Positions 34,762-46,682 of a stretch of DNA of 64,000 bases are shown one piece after another. The DNA is from Moniliella sp. 'wahieum' (taxonomy: Eukaryota > Basidiomycota > Moniliellomycetes > Moniliellales > Moniliellaceae): the NCBI GenBank assembly GCA_003971905.1, contig RSEE01000013.1:372001-436000 (forward strand). Direction: 5' to 3'. The notes beneath the pieces are model-generated. The model was not told where the DNA came from. It did not search any database and worked only from the letters and a program-made list of their open reading frames with translations. Numbering within the stretch: the first letter of the stretch is position 1; each line of letters begins with the position of its first letter. Both the position numbers and the translations under genes were made by a program.

Positions 34762-36406
34762 ATGGCAACCCCACCAGCCAGTTGGAGCGCATCATCCCAA
34801 GGATGGGTGCGCCCGTTAACACATGGCGAGCACCTGCTTTCCCTTCAGAGCGACGCCGAGCAGGGCGCCCTCGACTTTGTCCTTTCTCTCGCTGTCGCCC
34901 TACCCGCCGCGCAGCGAAGAAGAGGTGCGCAACGCCTGGATTGACACCCGTTTCCGTCTGCCCATCTTGGGCGTCAAGCTGACGGTACGCTTCTTCCCCT
35001 CCGCTTCCATGAAACGACGACGGTGAACCGAGCTCATGGCCTAATATACTAATGGTGTGTTTGCAGACCTCGGAGCATAACACTCTCCAGTGGCTCTACC
35101 CACCTACCACTCCGGCCCAGATCGATGCCTGGGCCGCGGACACCCTCACTTTCGCTGTGTCTCCTACCCCTGAGGAAGCTACTCTCAGCAGGCTCGACAG
35201 GCTACTAACCAAGCTCTGGACCACAAGTCCACTACCCCCTTTGGCGTTCTCTCACTTTCATTTCCATTGGCGACGGCAGCCGGGCCCACCTCGTGTTCCA
35301 TGCCCGCCACGCTTGGTACGACGTTCAAGGAGTATGGTACGTTGTCCCTCAATCCGCCTTATTATGAGCTGGCACGATGGCTGACGCGCTGACGCGGGCG
35401 TGGGTCATGCTATGGATTTTCATAACAGCTCCTTGGCAGGTGCCTTCCTTACATCTCTTACGCCCACATCTCCTGCTCTCCCCCATCTTTGGGGGGAGGA
35501 ACTTACGCGGCTGCCCATTTCGGCCCAGCAAGCCCTGGACGAAGACATTGGTCCGGCCTCGCCCAAGCAGCGGGAGGAAGGTCGAATGTCGATGGGTTCC
35601 CTTCTGACCATGGCCAACAGTCGCATTACGGCTTACCGCTGCGCTTCTCGAGCGACTGGAGTACGGTAGGGAACAACCGCTCGGTGCGACGTGTGGATCT
35701 GACTGCGGCCCAGACGCAAGAGGTGATACAGGCGGGAAAAGCTCGGGATGAGCGTCACGCTCGTGGTGGCCTGTGCCATGCATGCCTTGCAAGGACTCAA
35801 CGAGCACGGAGAAGGGCACGTGATGTTGTCGCTGTTAAATGCGCGGCGCTGGTTGCCCCAGCGTGCTGTGGGGACAACAGGATGGCCCTTCATGGCCTCC
35901 ATGGGCCACGTCTTTCTTGGCTCTACCGACCTGGCGGATCAACCGGAGGAGACGAGCAAGAAGGCCGAGCTAGTAGCCCCATGGGCCAGATCTGCATACC
36001 GCACGCGAGTTGTCAGACAACCAAACGGAATTGCTTAATGGACCGAGGCCTGCGCCGCTATGGGGCGCCGAGGAAGTGGTAACACGTCTCGAGGAAAGCA
36101 GCACGCCCCTCAATGTCGCTGCCCCCCCCCCGATCCGCAACGGATCGTGTGTGTGTCGAGCCTAGGCGTGATGGACAAGGGAGTCCAAGCGGCCTGCCCA
36201 CATTGGCGGATGTCACCGTGACTGGGTTCAGCGTCGATGTACGTCTCACGGCCGGGGTGTCGATGTTGCATATTTGGACTTGGGACGGGCGGATGACGGT
36301 GCAGGTAACGGCACCCAAGTGGTTTGATCCGCTCGCGACAGAGCGTGAAGCGGAAGAGACCGTTCGCCTCCTGCTTGCACTGTGTCATGATGTGCTGGGC
36401 CAGTAA
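34762..36406 (+). CDS. CoA-dependent acyltransferase/condensation-fold protein (putative)
   Basis: The family call rests on an HxxxD active-site match (HAWYD within VFHARHAWYDVQGVW) with flanking text typical of the superfamily: NAWIDTRFRLPILGVKL near the N-terminus, GEELTRLPISAQQALDED after the active site, MSVTLVVACAMHALQ, VMLSLLNARRWLP and a late strand MLHIWTWDGRMTVQVTAPKWF. Introns are about 34983-35066 and 35337-35427. The other hallmark of this fold, DFGWG, is not seen. Several indels break the frame (34915, 35205, 35255, 35650, 35745 and 36050). The substrate is unknown; relatives acylate toxins, alcohols or lipids. The start at 34762 is the first reasonable ATG. The stop is at 36404-36406, 246 bases from the convergent KCS1 stop. 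Confidence 0.55.
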
Positions 36407-36651
36407 GGGCGGCTGCAATGCCTTTTTTGCTACAACCGAGGGAGTGTGTTGCGTTATTGGGCCACTGCTGGTCCGTTGAGAACACACTGTAATAAGTGGA
36501 AACCTATTTGTTCTAGAACAAGCAAGTGGAGGTTGGGGACGGCGGCGGTGACGGGAAGTCTAGAGGGAATGCCAAGGGAATGAAAGCACGGCCATCCATT
36601 AGGCATTTCCACAGCACAACACATACAGAGGGCCTAGATACAGAGTGGGTC

Positions 36652-39100
36652 TCAAGAGTCCGAAACATACCCCAGTGACACGTCCTGCTCCTCTGCTGGG
36701 GGAACCTCCAGCGGACCGATATCAGCCTCGCCCGAGGCGAGGAGGCGGGCCCGCTCCATCTCCCATATATTAGCCAAGGAACGAGTAAGGTTGAGCAGGC
36801 CCCAGAGGTAGCCCGAATCGGGTCCGTCCGGATGGGAGGGTGGGAAACAAACGACGGGGCGAGCGAGCCAAGCTGCTCGGGCCGCCACGTCCGTAGGTCC
36901 AGGATCGTCAGGGTATCGCACATCCTGGCCAGTGGAGGAATGGGCAAAATCAATGATGCGGATCCTAATCTGCCCCCGGCCTGGATTCCGACGGTGGGAC
37001 CTCAAACGTCCAGCTGTGCTCATTGAGACACGGTGGTCAAAGCGCCTCTGAATCCGGTCCTGTACAGTGGAGTGACCATCGTAGAGAAACAGAAGCGACG
37101 AGGCGTAAAAGCGGTAGCCATGGAGGGAACGCACGACCCTGGTTAGATCTCGAAGCTGCGACACCAGAGAAGGGATGTGATAAAGAAGAAGGCGTTGGCC
37201 GTTGTGCAAAAACTTGGACAAGGCGTTGTCAAATTCGTTGGGGCGCACCTTTCGGCCATAGTATTTGTCTTGAAAGGTGTAGACCTCAGTCGCTGGGTGA
37301 TAGACTTGCATGCCACAGATCCTCACCCCATGCGAACGCGATGTGGTAGCCTCCACCTTGGCCGATTGCGAGGCCCGCTTGGCCTGAGTGGCATTCAGTC
37401 CGTACTGCCTCGTTCCCATCTTGAGGTCCAGAACGCACGGCGCGCGCAGCCGCCCCGTCAGGTCCTCCAATAACAAAAAACAGTCCGATCGCTTCATCCG
37501 GGGCCATGCCCCAGGTACCGTAGATTCTTCCATGGGAAACATTTCACCGGAACCGAGTGGGGTAGAGAGGGGCTCGCACTTGGTCACGGGGCTTCCTCCA
37601 ACAGGGGTAACAGGCGCAGACGTTTGGATGGTCTCGTCGTGACGGGTAGGGTGTTGGGCTCGGTCAGAGGAGTGAGCACGTAAGGGAGAAGGGCTGCGAT
37701 GGGTACGGGCATGACGACGACTATGTTTGTATGGGCGGGAAAACACCTCTCGAAGGACTTGCTCTTGTAATCGCAAGTTGACCGCCGTTTGCCCACGACC
37801 AAAACCAGAAGACTTCTCGGAGAAACTGGAAGGTCCTGCTGGCCCTAAGGATGCTGCAAGATCCGAACGGTTACTTTTGATCCCAGGGGGCAATGGGGGC
37901 AATAAACAGGGAGTGGTGTGCTGATTGGGCCCAACACGCGCATTGTCCGACGGCTCTAGTGGAGGACTTTCACTGTTAATCAGAGGGAGAGAAAACATCG
38001 AAGGCGGCAAAAGGTGACGATTATTCTCGACAGCAACCAGGGGAATCTCCTCATCGTCCTTCTGCCCTTTGAATACCTTCCGTCGAGGTAGAGACGTGTG
38101 AGTTTGATGGGGGCGAGACGAAGTGATGTTCGTCATCGGTACGGGGGTGGTAAGGTCATTTTGGAACACAGGACGGTAGGAGACGTTGAGAACGCCCAAG
38201 TAGCGTGGGACAAACTTGAGAAGCTGGCGACTTTCTTGTTCGAGAGCTTCATAAAAATGGTTTTCCTGGGAGACCAAAGGCTTGCAGACTGCGTACTGAG
38301 AAAACTGGAAGATGGAGCTATGCCCCCCAACTTGGTTGTGAAACGGCTGAAGTTCAATCACCGTGGGAGTAGACTCGGTCATCTCCCTCTCAGAATCCGA
38401 AAGGAGGGAAGAGGTGGTCGCCTCTGAAGGAGCCTTGTGGCCGTGGGATTCATCGCACCGCTTCCTCATCGGCCACGCGGTGACGAAGAGCCAGAGTCAT
38501 GACTTTCAGAGTTTTCATCCCATTTGGGAAGGGAGAAACTCCAATTTGAATCCGAAAATGGGTCCTCTCTGTTCGGCGAGATGGGCCCAGGGTCGACTTC
38601 TGTTGCACTCCAAGAACTTGGACGATGAAGGGTTAGACCGCAGTCAGAGTTTGGGGATAGGCTGGAGGTTGCAATGCTAGAGGAAGGGGGGTATAAAGGT
38701 GATACAAGGATTTCTGAGTCCCGATTTTTCGTCCCCCAAAATGTGGAAGCCGCTAGTGACGCCTGGAGATTTGGGGAAGACAGACCCTGGGCTCCGGAGG
38801 ATTCCGAAAAGAGTTGAAGGCTGACCGAGGCTTTGCGACCCGAGGCTTGGGGAATTGGTTGCGTCGGTTGTTCTCAGTACCGTCATAACTGTTAATGTCG
38901 CCACGTACACTGGAAACGGTCGATCCTCTCCTATGAACCTCCGATCTGGGATGGAGCTGCGGAGGCTCAGCCTGCAGCCGTAGACACAGGTCAGAAGGAG
39001 TTATAGCCAAGGGATGACACCATACCTTCTTCGGTGGATCAGTTGCAAGTGGCGCGAAAGGGTCGCTGGGTAAAGAAACGTCAAACATTGTGCTCGGCAT
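36652..39100 (-). CDS. KCS1: Inositol hexakisphosphate kinase
   Basis: It phosphorylates inositol hexakisphosphate to the pyrophosphate InsP7, a signal for phosphate, energy and stress control. The IPK signature [14 protein letters not shown] is present (PxxxDxKxG), with [10 protein letters not shown], the C-terminal [11 protein letters not shown] and the metal-binding IDFAHS. The uninterrupted 605-codon C-terminal frame runs from 38469 to 36652. Upstream text on the same strand, from [19 protein letters not shown] at 39100, is Ser/Pro-rich and most likely the N-terminal regulatory region, joined by frame changes near 38800, 38680 and 38470. The long disordered N-terminus and the insert between [10 protein letters not shown] and the catalytic motif fit fungal Kcs1. 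No intron is needed. Confidence 0.9.
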
Positions 39101-40195
39101 GCAGGCCTGCAGAGACTTGGAGGGTGGAGGTGGCAGGCAGTGCGTCGCACAGGCTAGCGACGAGCCAGAGTCAGCACTGGAGTGAGCACCGGTGCTCGGC
39201 TCGGTGCCGGTGCTGAGTCTGGCGGTGTCGAAAATGTACTGGCGTGGAAATGGGGCACAATAGTAGGGTCAGTCGGCTTAAGGGGATTGTCCTTCTGGCC
39301 GAAGTGTACAAGGGCGCCATGACGCTGCGCGTGCATCCCGTGTTGGGAGACAGTTGGAATGAGGAGGAGTGGGTGGTTCGGATTTCAGTGGTACTCTTCG
39401 TGGTGACGGCGATGGAGGGCCGTTTTGAGAAGAGAACAGTGAGCGGAGATGATGATGCTGAGGGGGTGGAAGAAGAAAAGCTTATTGTACAGATGCTGAT
39501 ATATACACAGCAATGCCCATACAGGGCGAAGGCAATTTTGATGGTTTGTTGACGGCTATTATGTGACGTTTTCATTCTCTTGGGCTAGTAGTATCAAGCT
39601 TCCAAGCAAAATCCAGCCGCTGAGTGTTAGCCCATCGCGTGTACGACTCGTACTGGCGCGTACTGATATTGCTCGTTTTGAACGAACGTTCGCACCTGAG
39701 ATGCGCAAACGAAAGTGATTATAATGATAAGCACCCCCCCTTCTCGTTCCACCCAGTACGAAGTTGTACAGACCTGTCTTGAGAAATGGTTGCTTAAGGG
39801 GGAGATGGGGGGCTGAGCGTTGAGAAGGGATTGTGCCCAGCACTGCCTCTCCACACATCCCCTTTTTTCCTCAACATGTTTGGCTGGACCCTCGGGGGTG
39901 CGCCACAGCTACCGCTGTTACGCGTTGCGGTGCCCGGCGCAGCCTAACCCAGCACAACCCACTGTACAATCAGCACGTGGCCTATATGTACGGTGACGAG
40001 GTGACCGATGTTCATTCAGTCCATCGAGTAAGTTCAGCACGTTCATCGAGTGTTTTTATCACCCTTCCCCCCCCGCAGCTCTCAATTCTCAATTCTTATA
40101 GTGCGGGATGCCCACACTGCCGAACGTGCCCTCCGCAGAGGCAGCGATCATCCAAGCAGGATGCATGACTAGTGTGACCTAGTGCTAGTGAAGCT

Positions 40196-40224
40196 AGTGA
40201 CCGGTGACCGGTGACCGGTGACCC
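40196..40224. repeat. GGTGACC tandem repeats
   Basis: Four copies of the 7-base unit GTGACCG in a row. GGTNACC-type copies also occur at 29945, 43690-43710, 46540-46560 and 56920-56932. Confidence 0.85.
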
Positions 40225-41034
40225 CGCACGTTTAATAAACTCGTGCTTCTTATCACGTACCACGCCGCGCGATGATCGGTGACGCGGATGATGCATGGTG
40301 ACCGGTGAGATCGATGACGGATGGCCGATGTCATTCATCCCTGCGAGCTGTTGCATAGCTGAGATACCTGTGCGACATCAATGGGAGCGTTCGTAGGCTG
40401 TCCCCCTGCTGCCCTAGCGCTTCGTCACTGCCCTGCCCTGCCTCCTCCTGGCTGCGCAACTTTCTTTGGCTCCGCTCTCTTCGCTTCCTGTTGGCTTCTC
40501 CCAACCACCTCAGCTGCTACTGTATGTTTCATAGCTTCATCCCACTGTATAGTCGAGCGGACCGCTCCGTCTCTCCCTACTCATTGGTACTGAGTACTCA
40601 CTGAGTCCCGCTCATCGGCCAGCCAGTTAATTAACAGCCCGAGGAACTGACCCTCACAGCTGCGGATGTGATGCACATCATTCTTTTTTCGTTTTCATTT
40701 CCTCTCTTCCAACAATCTCTCTTAGTCATCGTGGAAAAAGGCGCAACTGCCAAGATCGTATGTCTCTGTTTGGCGCGCCTAGGCATGTCTTGGCCAGCAA
40801 TAAAACCTGGTGAGGCTGCAATTAGCGCCCAGGCTGAGCGAATAAACAAGTGCCCGGAGTGATCAGCTAGTGATACTCGAAGCAGCCCTTGAATCAAGTT
40901 CGGCCTGCTTGACCATCTAAAAAGCAATGCGCCAAAGAGAGTCTTCATTCGATCTAGCTATGCTCGATAGAACGGATGAGACCATTGCCCCTACAGAGTG
41001 CCGTGTGCATTTTTATTACTAGGATATAAAATGA

Positions 41035-41268
41035 CTAGAAGACCACCGGGCCTACGGCCCGGTCAGCTGGGGCTTCGCCCCAGCTGTGCTGCGTCGCCAC
41101 CTTAGCCACCGGTCCGCCTTCGCCACCGTAGCCACCGTTCCCCCCCATCGTCACCTTAGCCACCGGTCCACCGTCGCCATCGTAGCCTCCATTCCACGCT
41201 GGAGGAATTTTATCACCCATGTGCATGGCTGAGCACGCGGGGGTGGGGTGCGCATTCCGCCCGCGCAA
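41035..41268 (-). other. 77-residue open frame with an internal Gly-rich repeat
   Basis: The frame runs from an ATG at 41268 to a stop at 41035. It contains two copies of a roughly 14-residue Gly-rich module (GGYDGDGGPVAKVT and GGYGGEGGPVAKVA), encoded by a tandem repeat at about 41090-41200; its last 25 codons are the double hairpin. No known family. It may be non-coding repeat DNA that happens to be open. Confidence 0.3.
41045..41086. repeat. Double-hairpin element: two adjacent perfect GC hairpins
   Basis: 41045-41063 is an 8-bp perfect stem (ACCGGGCC/GGCCCGGT) with loop TAC. 41064-41086 is a 10-bp perfect stem (CAGCTGGGGC/GCCCCAGCTG) with loop TTC. There is no spacer between them. They lie inside the 3' end of a short minus-strand open frame and about 310 bases downstream of the MIG1 stop. 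Confidence 0.9.
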
Positions 41269-41392
41269 ACAAATAGGTAAGCATGACGTAAAGAAAAAAG
41301 GGGGTCTGCGATATAATATAAAAAATGATGAGAATACAGCGAAGCATCGTAGGAACTTTGGGGGTCCGTAAACGCGGATTATGGGAGCGAAA

Positions 41393-43241
41393 TCAGTTCA
41401 AAACCGAGCGTAGAGCAGGCAGCTGCGTTGGGCTCTGCCGCGGGGGCGACGGCCGTACAATAGGCGTCATTCCCACCAAAGGTGCAAGAGGAGGAAGTTT
41501 GGCCTTGTTGGACGTTGTGGGCGAGGTGGACGCCGAGGTAGACGCCGATATGGGCAACGAGGTTGGCAAGGAAGCGGGAAAGAAGCAAGTTCGGCACGAG
41601 GTGACGAAGCAGCACTGTTGACTGGGAAGAAAGAATGGGAGCTGGCAGTCGAAGGGTTGTAGCTCAATCTAGGCGTCGAGGGAACGGTACTGGGGTGTTC
41701 GGACCTGGGCGATGAGGATGCCGACAACGGCGTAAACGAAAAAGAAAGGGGATTGAGCTTAGGAGATCCGGGTGCCGATCCAGGGGCCGAACGAGCCCCA
41801 CCGGTGGGCAAACGATTGCGCATCCGCCCGACGCTTGGGCCCGAAGGGCCAGGGGCGCCAGAAAGAATGTCAGAGATACGGGCACCCCCTCTCGGGCGAG
41901 GAGCCTCGTCAGCCTTGGAGGTACCGTACGAATAAGATCGAACAAGAGGCGGGCGAATGTCATCGACTGGCGTGATTGCCAAGGCACGGACCGCACGTCC
42001 ACGGGATGTGTCTCCCCTGGAAGCATAAGGATGAGAGCGGTAGCGGCCTCCGTCAAGATGCCCAGCGGATGAATCGCACCAGAATCCCACCTTGTGGACC
42101 CGGCAGGGGGAGATACAGAGCGACGCCCAGCCAGGTTGGGTGACCCCGGTCGAGAACCAAAGGGCGTATTGGGCGCTGTATGGGCCATACGGAGCGACAT
42201 ATTGCGCAGCGATCCCAGCACGGGCGAGCCCGAGGGCGTGCAGACTTGAGATCTCGGCAGTTGACGGCAACTAGCCATGGAGGCAAGTCCTTCCTCATCC
42301 GACGGCACATCGCCGAAATCAGAACGATCAAACGGAGTAAGGCGAGGCGATCCCGCGACGCTTGAAACTGCCGATTCAGCCGGACGGAGAGGGCGGTAGG
42401 CATCCGCTTGATAGTTAGAAAAGCGCGATTTTGCGCCGAAATTGCTGCGCACAACACTAGCAATTTGTTCGTGGTACGAGTTGAGACAGTCCGGATGGTT
42501 GCACTGAGGTGGCGTGGGAACTGGGCCATGGGAGTGGGCTTGGGCATGAGCGTAAGCATGAGCTGGGGCATAATTATTGCGGCAGCCGGGTCGGGGCTCC
42601 AAATCCTGCAGCTCGTTCGACGCCAGCTGAGCAAGCGTGCTCATGTTGCTAGATGGCCGGTAGTCGTCGGAGGGATCGAGGTACTGGGAAGGACGGCCAT
42701 CATCATACTCATGGACGTAACGAGGTTGGGGGACAATAGTGGTAGCGGCCTCACGAACAATGCCTACCGGAACAGCAGGCTGGTGATCGTCCCAAGGGTA
42801 GGGTGTCGAATAGGTCGTTGGCACCATAGTCATGCCCATGGGCGGAGGCTGGCCAACCGCAGGAGGCAGCTGGGCGAAGCGATTACGCTTAGGGTTGGAG
42901 TGGATGCGCACATGACGGGTAAGCTCGTCAGAGCGTGAGAAGCGCTTGCCACAGCCGGGGTGAGTGCACGCATGAGGCTTCTCGCCTGTGTGGGTGCGGA
43001 TGTGGCGCGTCTAGCAGAAGACGTGAGCGTCAGCACACTGCTCAGCCAACACCGCTTGCTGAGGCGCCCAGAGCACACAGGGGAAAAGATATGGGAGGCG
43101 TACCTGATGCTCAAGACGGTAGAAGGCGCGTGGACACAGAGGGCACTTGTAGGGACGAGGAATCTTGCTGCGATCGGAAGCTTCGGCAGCGAGTGCGGCT
43201 GTGGTGGTCGCCACAGCGTCCGTACCGTCAACGGCAGACAT
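41393..43241 (-). CDS. MIG1: C2H2 zinc-finger carbon catabolite repressor, MIG1/CreA family
   Basis: DNA-binding repressor of genes for alternative carbon sources in high glucose; it binds GC boxes. The start [18 protein letters not shown] (43241) precedes two fingers: [23 protein letters not shown], then the linker TGEKPHA, then [23 protein letters not shown]. The DNA-reading residues RSDELTR are those of CreA/Mig1. An intron at 43011-43103 (93 nt, GTACGC..TAG) splits the first finger after EHQ. The long tail is Ser/Pro/His/Tyr-rich with repeated acidic-Ser motifs ([29 protein letters not shown]). Two one-base breaks (near 42057 and 41570) must be crossed; the preferred end is LRSVLN, stop at 41393-41395. 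An alternative frame stops at 41467. Confidence 0.88.
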
Positions 43242-44756
43242 ACTTGGGTGCAGGGCTTCAGTGAGAGAGGAGTCCTGATTCGCGTGGAAAGGCGGGGGGT
43301 GGTACTGTAACTCTGGTGAAGATGGGGTGGCGAGGTGGTGGAGGGAAGCGGAGAGAAAAACAAGGAAACGAGGAGGAGGGGAGGGGGGCTGAAGGGTTGC
43401 TGAGGATGGACGGGCTGTCCTGGCTTGCTTATGGGGCCCATATCGGCAGCTTACACGCTTACGCATCTGGAGTGACTAGTCACAGTAACTAGAGTGAGCG
43501 AGCGCTGAGCGAGCACCGCTCCAACCCGAAACAGAAATCGGCATTGGGGACCTGAATCGTTTGAGGCCATCTGGGCGAAGACGGGCACGGGGGAGGTGGG
43601 CCGCATCTGGCGGGACCAGCAAGGCCGCGGGCACTGCTCTGCGCGGGACCTGTCTTCCCCGGCCACCCCAGCTTCTGGATATCAATGTCCGGTGACCGTG
43701 ACCGGGTGACCTCTTAGAAGACAGTGCTGCCGCTACTTGTCATCATGCATCATACATCATGTTTCCCGCGGGGGGGAACACCCTGCGGAGCGGGCAACAG
43801 CAGGCATGCCGCCTGTGTTCGGCCATGCCAGTCCAGACCCTTGGGGCCACGGTGCATGGTGTGACACATCCGCTTCTGCACCCGGCACTGCCCCCCTGCG
43901 TATTGAAGCACTGGCCGCGGACGGATTGGGAATTGTGACTCCGGAGGATTTGAGACACGTCATCGAGGCAGCTGCAGACTGCGGGGGTGGCGCTGTGCGC
44001 ATCGCGCAAGATCAATTCACTCAAACTGCCTCATCGTCACCGATCATCGTCATCGACCACCCATCATCGGTCTCATCTCGCACCAGGCCAGTTCTAGTTC
44101 AGTGTCAGCTGTTCAGCTCTCCCCTTAGGCCTTAGGCTTAGGCCGCCTTATCGATGATCGATGACTGTCTTTGTCTGAGATCTGACGATGTTGTGACGAT
44201 GCCGCCGGTAGCTTCAAGTGCATCATGCATCGAGGGCATCAGCTCTCAGCGAGTGTGCTCAGCATGGCCCACCAGGCCCCAGGGCCCACCCACCCACCCC
44301 AGTCCCCTGCTGGTCTGCTCACATGTCACATGTCACAAATGTCCTACACCGGTCCGACTCGTGCGCCCGGGTCTCCACATGGACACGTCTCCATTTTCTG
44401 TCGTCGGAAGGTCTGAGATCTGGTGCGTTAACCTACCAGCAACTAGTAACCGGCAACTGGTCAGCCCGTGACATCATTGATCATTGATCATCGATCATTA
44501 ATCATTCAGAGAAAGAATGCCTCCACGGTGTTACTTGTTAAACAGGTTAACCTGGTATACCTTCCTTTTTCTTTTCTTCAGTACTAAACAATACCCCTCT
44601 CCCTAGCACACTATTATGATCATTGTCGGTAAGCCAGTGACCAATGAGCCCTCTGTGAACGTTGAACGAACGTTGTTTTGAACGTTTTTTGAGAACCACC
44701 TCAGGCCTCACGATTCATTCAGCATGGTCCCTGTTGTTGCACGATAGATGATGTCG

Positions 44757-44778
44757 ATGATGCATGATGCATGATGCC
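44757..44778. repeat. ATGCAT tandem repeats
   Basis: GATGATGCATGATGCATGA has a 7-base period. Similar units lie at 365-380 and 25068-25082. Confidence 0.8.
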
Positions 44779-46655
44779 CATACTCGGTTCAGAGTCGGTA
44801 CTCCCGGAGCTCAGGCCCTTCAAGCATGAATCTTTTGAAGTTTAAGTTAAACTCAATGTAAGCTTGCCACGTAAAGCCACCTGGGACCATTTTCGCCACA
44901 GAAGAGGTTTAGCCCCCCCCCACACCCCGCCCACAACAGTGGTTCAAATTGACGGCGACCTCACCGATCACCGTCGGCCTCCTGAAATAAGGCCTCTCAT
45001 CAGTACTCAGTGCATCAGATCTCGCTTCTCACCGATTTCCCCTCACTGGCTTCACCACATCCCCGATCCCGACGGCCCGTGTGGAGGTTAAACTTCAACG
45101 TTGAACGTCGTTGAGACGTTGAAAAGGCTTGTAAAATGTAAAAGGCCACTTGAGTTTTCGCGGACATTTTCTAAGGCCTAAACGTACTAAGTTTTTAAGC
45201 CACAGAAGGCTGAGATCTGAGACTGATTAAGTGGACCGGGGAGGGTACCTAGAAAGGTCGTTGCTGACGCAAATGTGCGTGCGAGCTTTTGCTTCGGACT
45301 TCGTCAGTGTGTGTGGGTCCTCTTCCGTTAATATTCATCCGCACACTATCGTTGGACGTTGGACGTTTGCCTGCCACCACCGTCGGGGCCACAGAGCCCA
45401 TGCAGGGCCTCGTTCCTCCCCAGCAATTCAAATCCTGGGGGTGGAAGTATTATGTCCATCTTCTGTGAGCCGTTGGGACTGTCAAAACTATAGTAACTGG
45501 TGCCCCACCATTGGAAGACGTCCTGATGGGGCTATTGTTGTATCCGAGCTCAGGTCTCTAAAGCGCGTGAGCCTGACAGGCTAATGGCTCTCCAATACGT
45601 GGGCGCAATCATACTGTGTATAACATATTGTGTATAATATTCAGTGTTGTCGTGGTGGTCTGTAACCATGCAACCGGTAACCCACAAGCAGGAACCCCCT
45701 AGAGGGATATCGGCCATGGGTCGTGGGCCGTCTGGCTGATGCGGAATAGATGGCTAAACAAAATGAGAAAATTGGATCTCTGTCCTAAGTATGTAGATCG
45801 GGGAGATGAGAGTGAAGCTGTGATGTGCGCGACTGCATATATGAAGCTTGAAGAAGGAGGGGGAAATAACGTTACGTTTTTTTACGAAGAAGCTTTAGGA
45901 GAGAGGGTGCGAAAAGAGAGATAAAAACTTTGGTTTTTTGGGGCTTTGGGTTTTCAAACTCTCCTAGGAGAGGGCTAGGTCGCACAGCACTAATGAGCCG
46001 CTCAAGTGTTCAAGCTATATGGGAGCCCGTCTTGGACCTGAGCGACTGAGAGCCTCTGTCGGCTGAGCGCTTTATTAGCAGCTGATCCGATGGATATGTT
46101 GTTGGTCGAACTAAGGAGCCTAAAATATAGTAGGTAGTACGGTGCACATACAACGTGTAGGCATGTAGCAGTGTTCCTAACCAGACGTCAAACCAGGCGT
46201 CAAAAAGTGTTAATCATCTCAATGCAGTAGCAGTGTGGTGGGGCATGTTCCGTTTGCGGATGCGGTGATACTGAGACATGTCTCAGCGAACGCGAGGAAC
46301 AGTAATAAAAAGCGAAGTGCGTTATAATACTCCCGAGAATACGTACCAAATTCTCTGCAGCACCTACCAATGCTCATCGATATCAGCATCTTAGCGTGTG
46401 CGCTTATAGGGGTATAGCTGGGGGTAGCACTTGCTGGCACCGCTGTGGCTTCGATTAGCTTGTTCAAAGAGACTGTGGGGCAGTGGAGTGAGTAGGTGAC
46501 TGTGGCGGGAACACGTGGTACTGCGGTCACCGGAGCAATCACCGGTCACCGGTCACTAGGTCACTGTGGAAGTTGTCGTTGCAGGTTGTTCCTAGTGTTC
46601 CTTTCTTCCAGAGAGAGAGTAAATACCCCCCATGGTTCGTACACGGCGCCAGAGT

Positions 46656-46682
46656 TCAAGCTTCAAGCTTCAAGCTTCAAGA
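46656..46682. repeat. AAGCTT tandem repeats
   Basis: Three and a half copies of the 8-base unit TTCAAGCT. This is the best array of the AAGCTT-centred family in the window. Confidence 0.9.

Larger units (their letters stand above)
39101..41392. other. Intergenic, repeat-bearing, no supported gene
   Basis: This 2.3-kb stretch lies between the KCS1 start and the MIG1 end. It carries GGTGACC repeats (40196-40224), an ATGCAT/GGTGACC mixture to 40330, AGTACT near 40590, and a double-hairpin element with neighbouring tandem repeats (41045-41200). DNA around 41010-41035 and 41285-41335 is clearly AT-richer than the surroundings. Confidence 0.45.

Noticed and set aside
40196-40224. CRISPR-like or phase-variable array
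   Set aside because: The repeats are 7 bp and contiguous without spacers, in a eukaryotic genome.
45405-45435. tRNA-like T-arm (ATTCAAATCC)
   Set aside because: The stem does not pair fully and no cloverleaf could be built around it.
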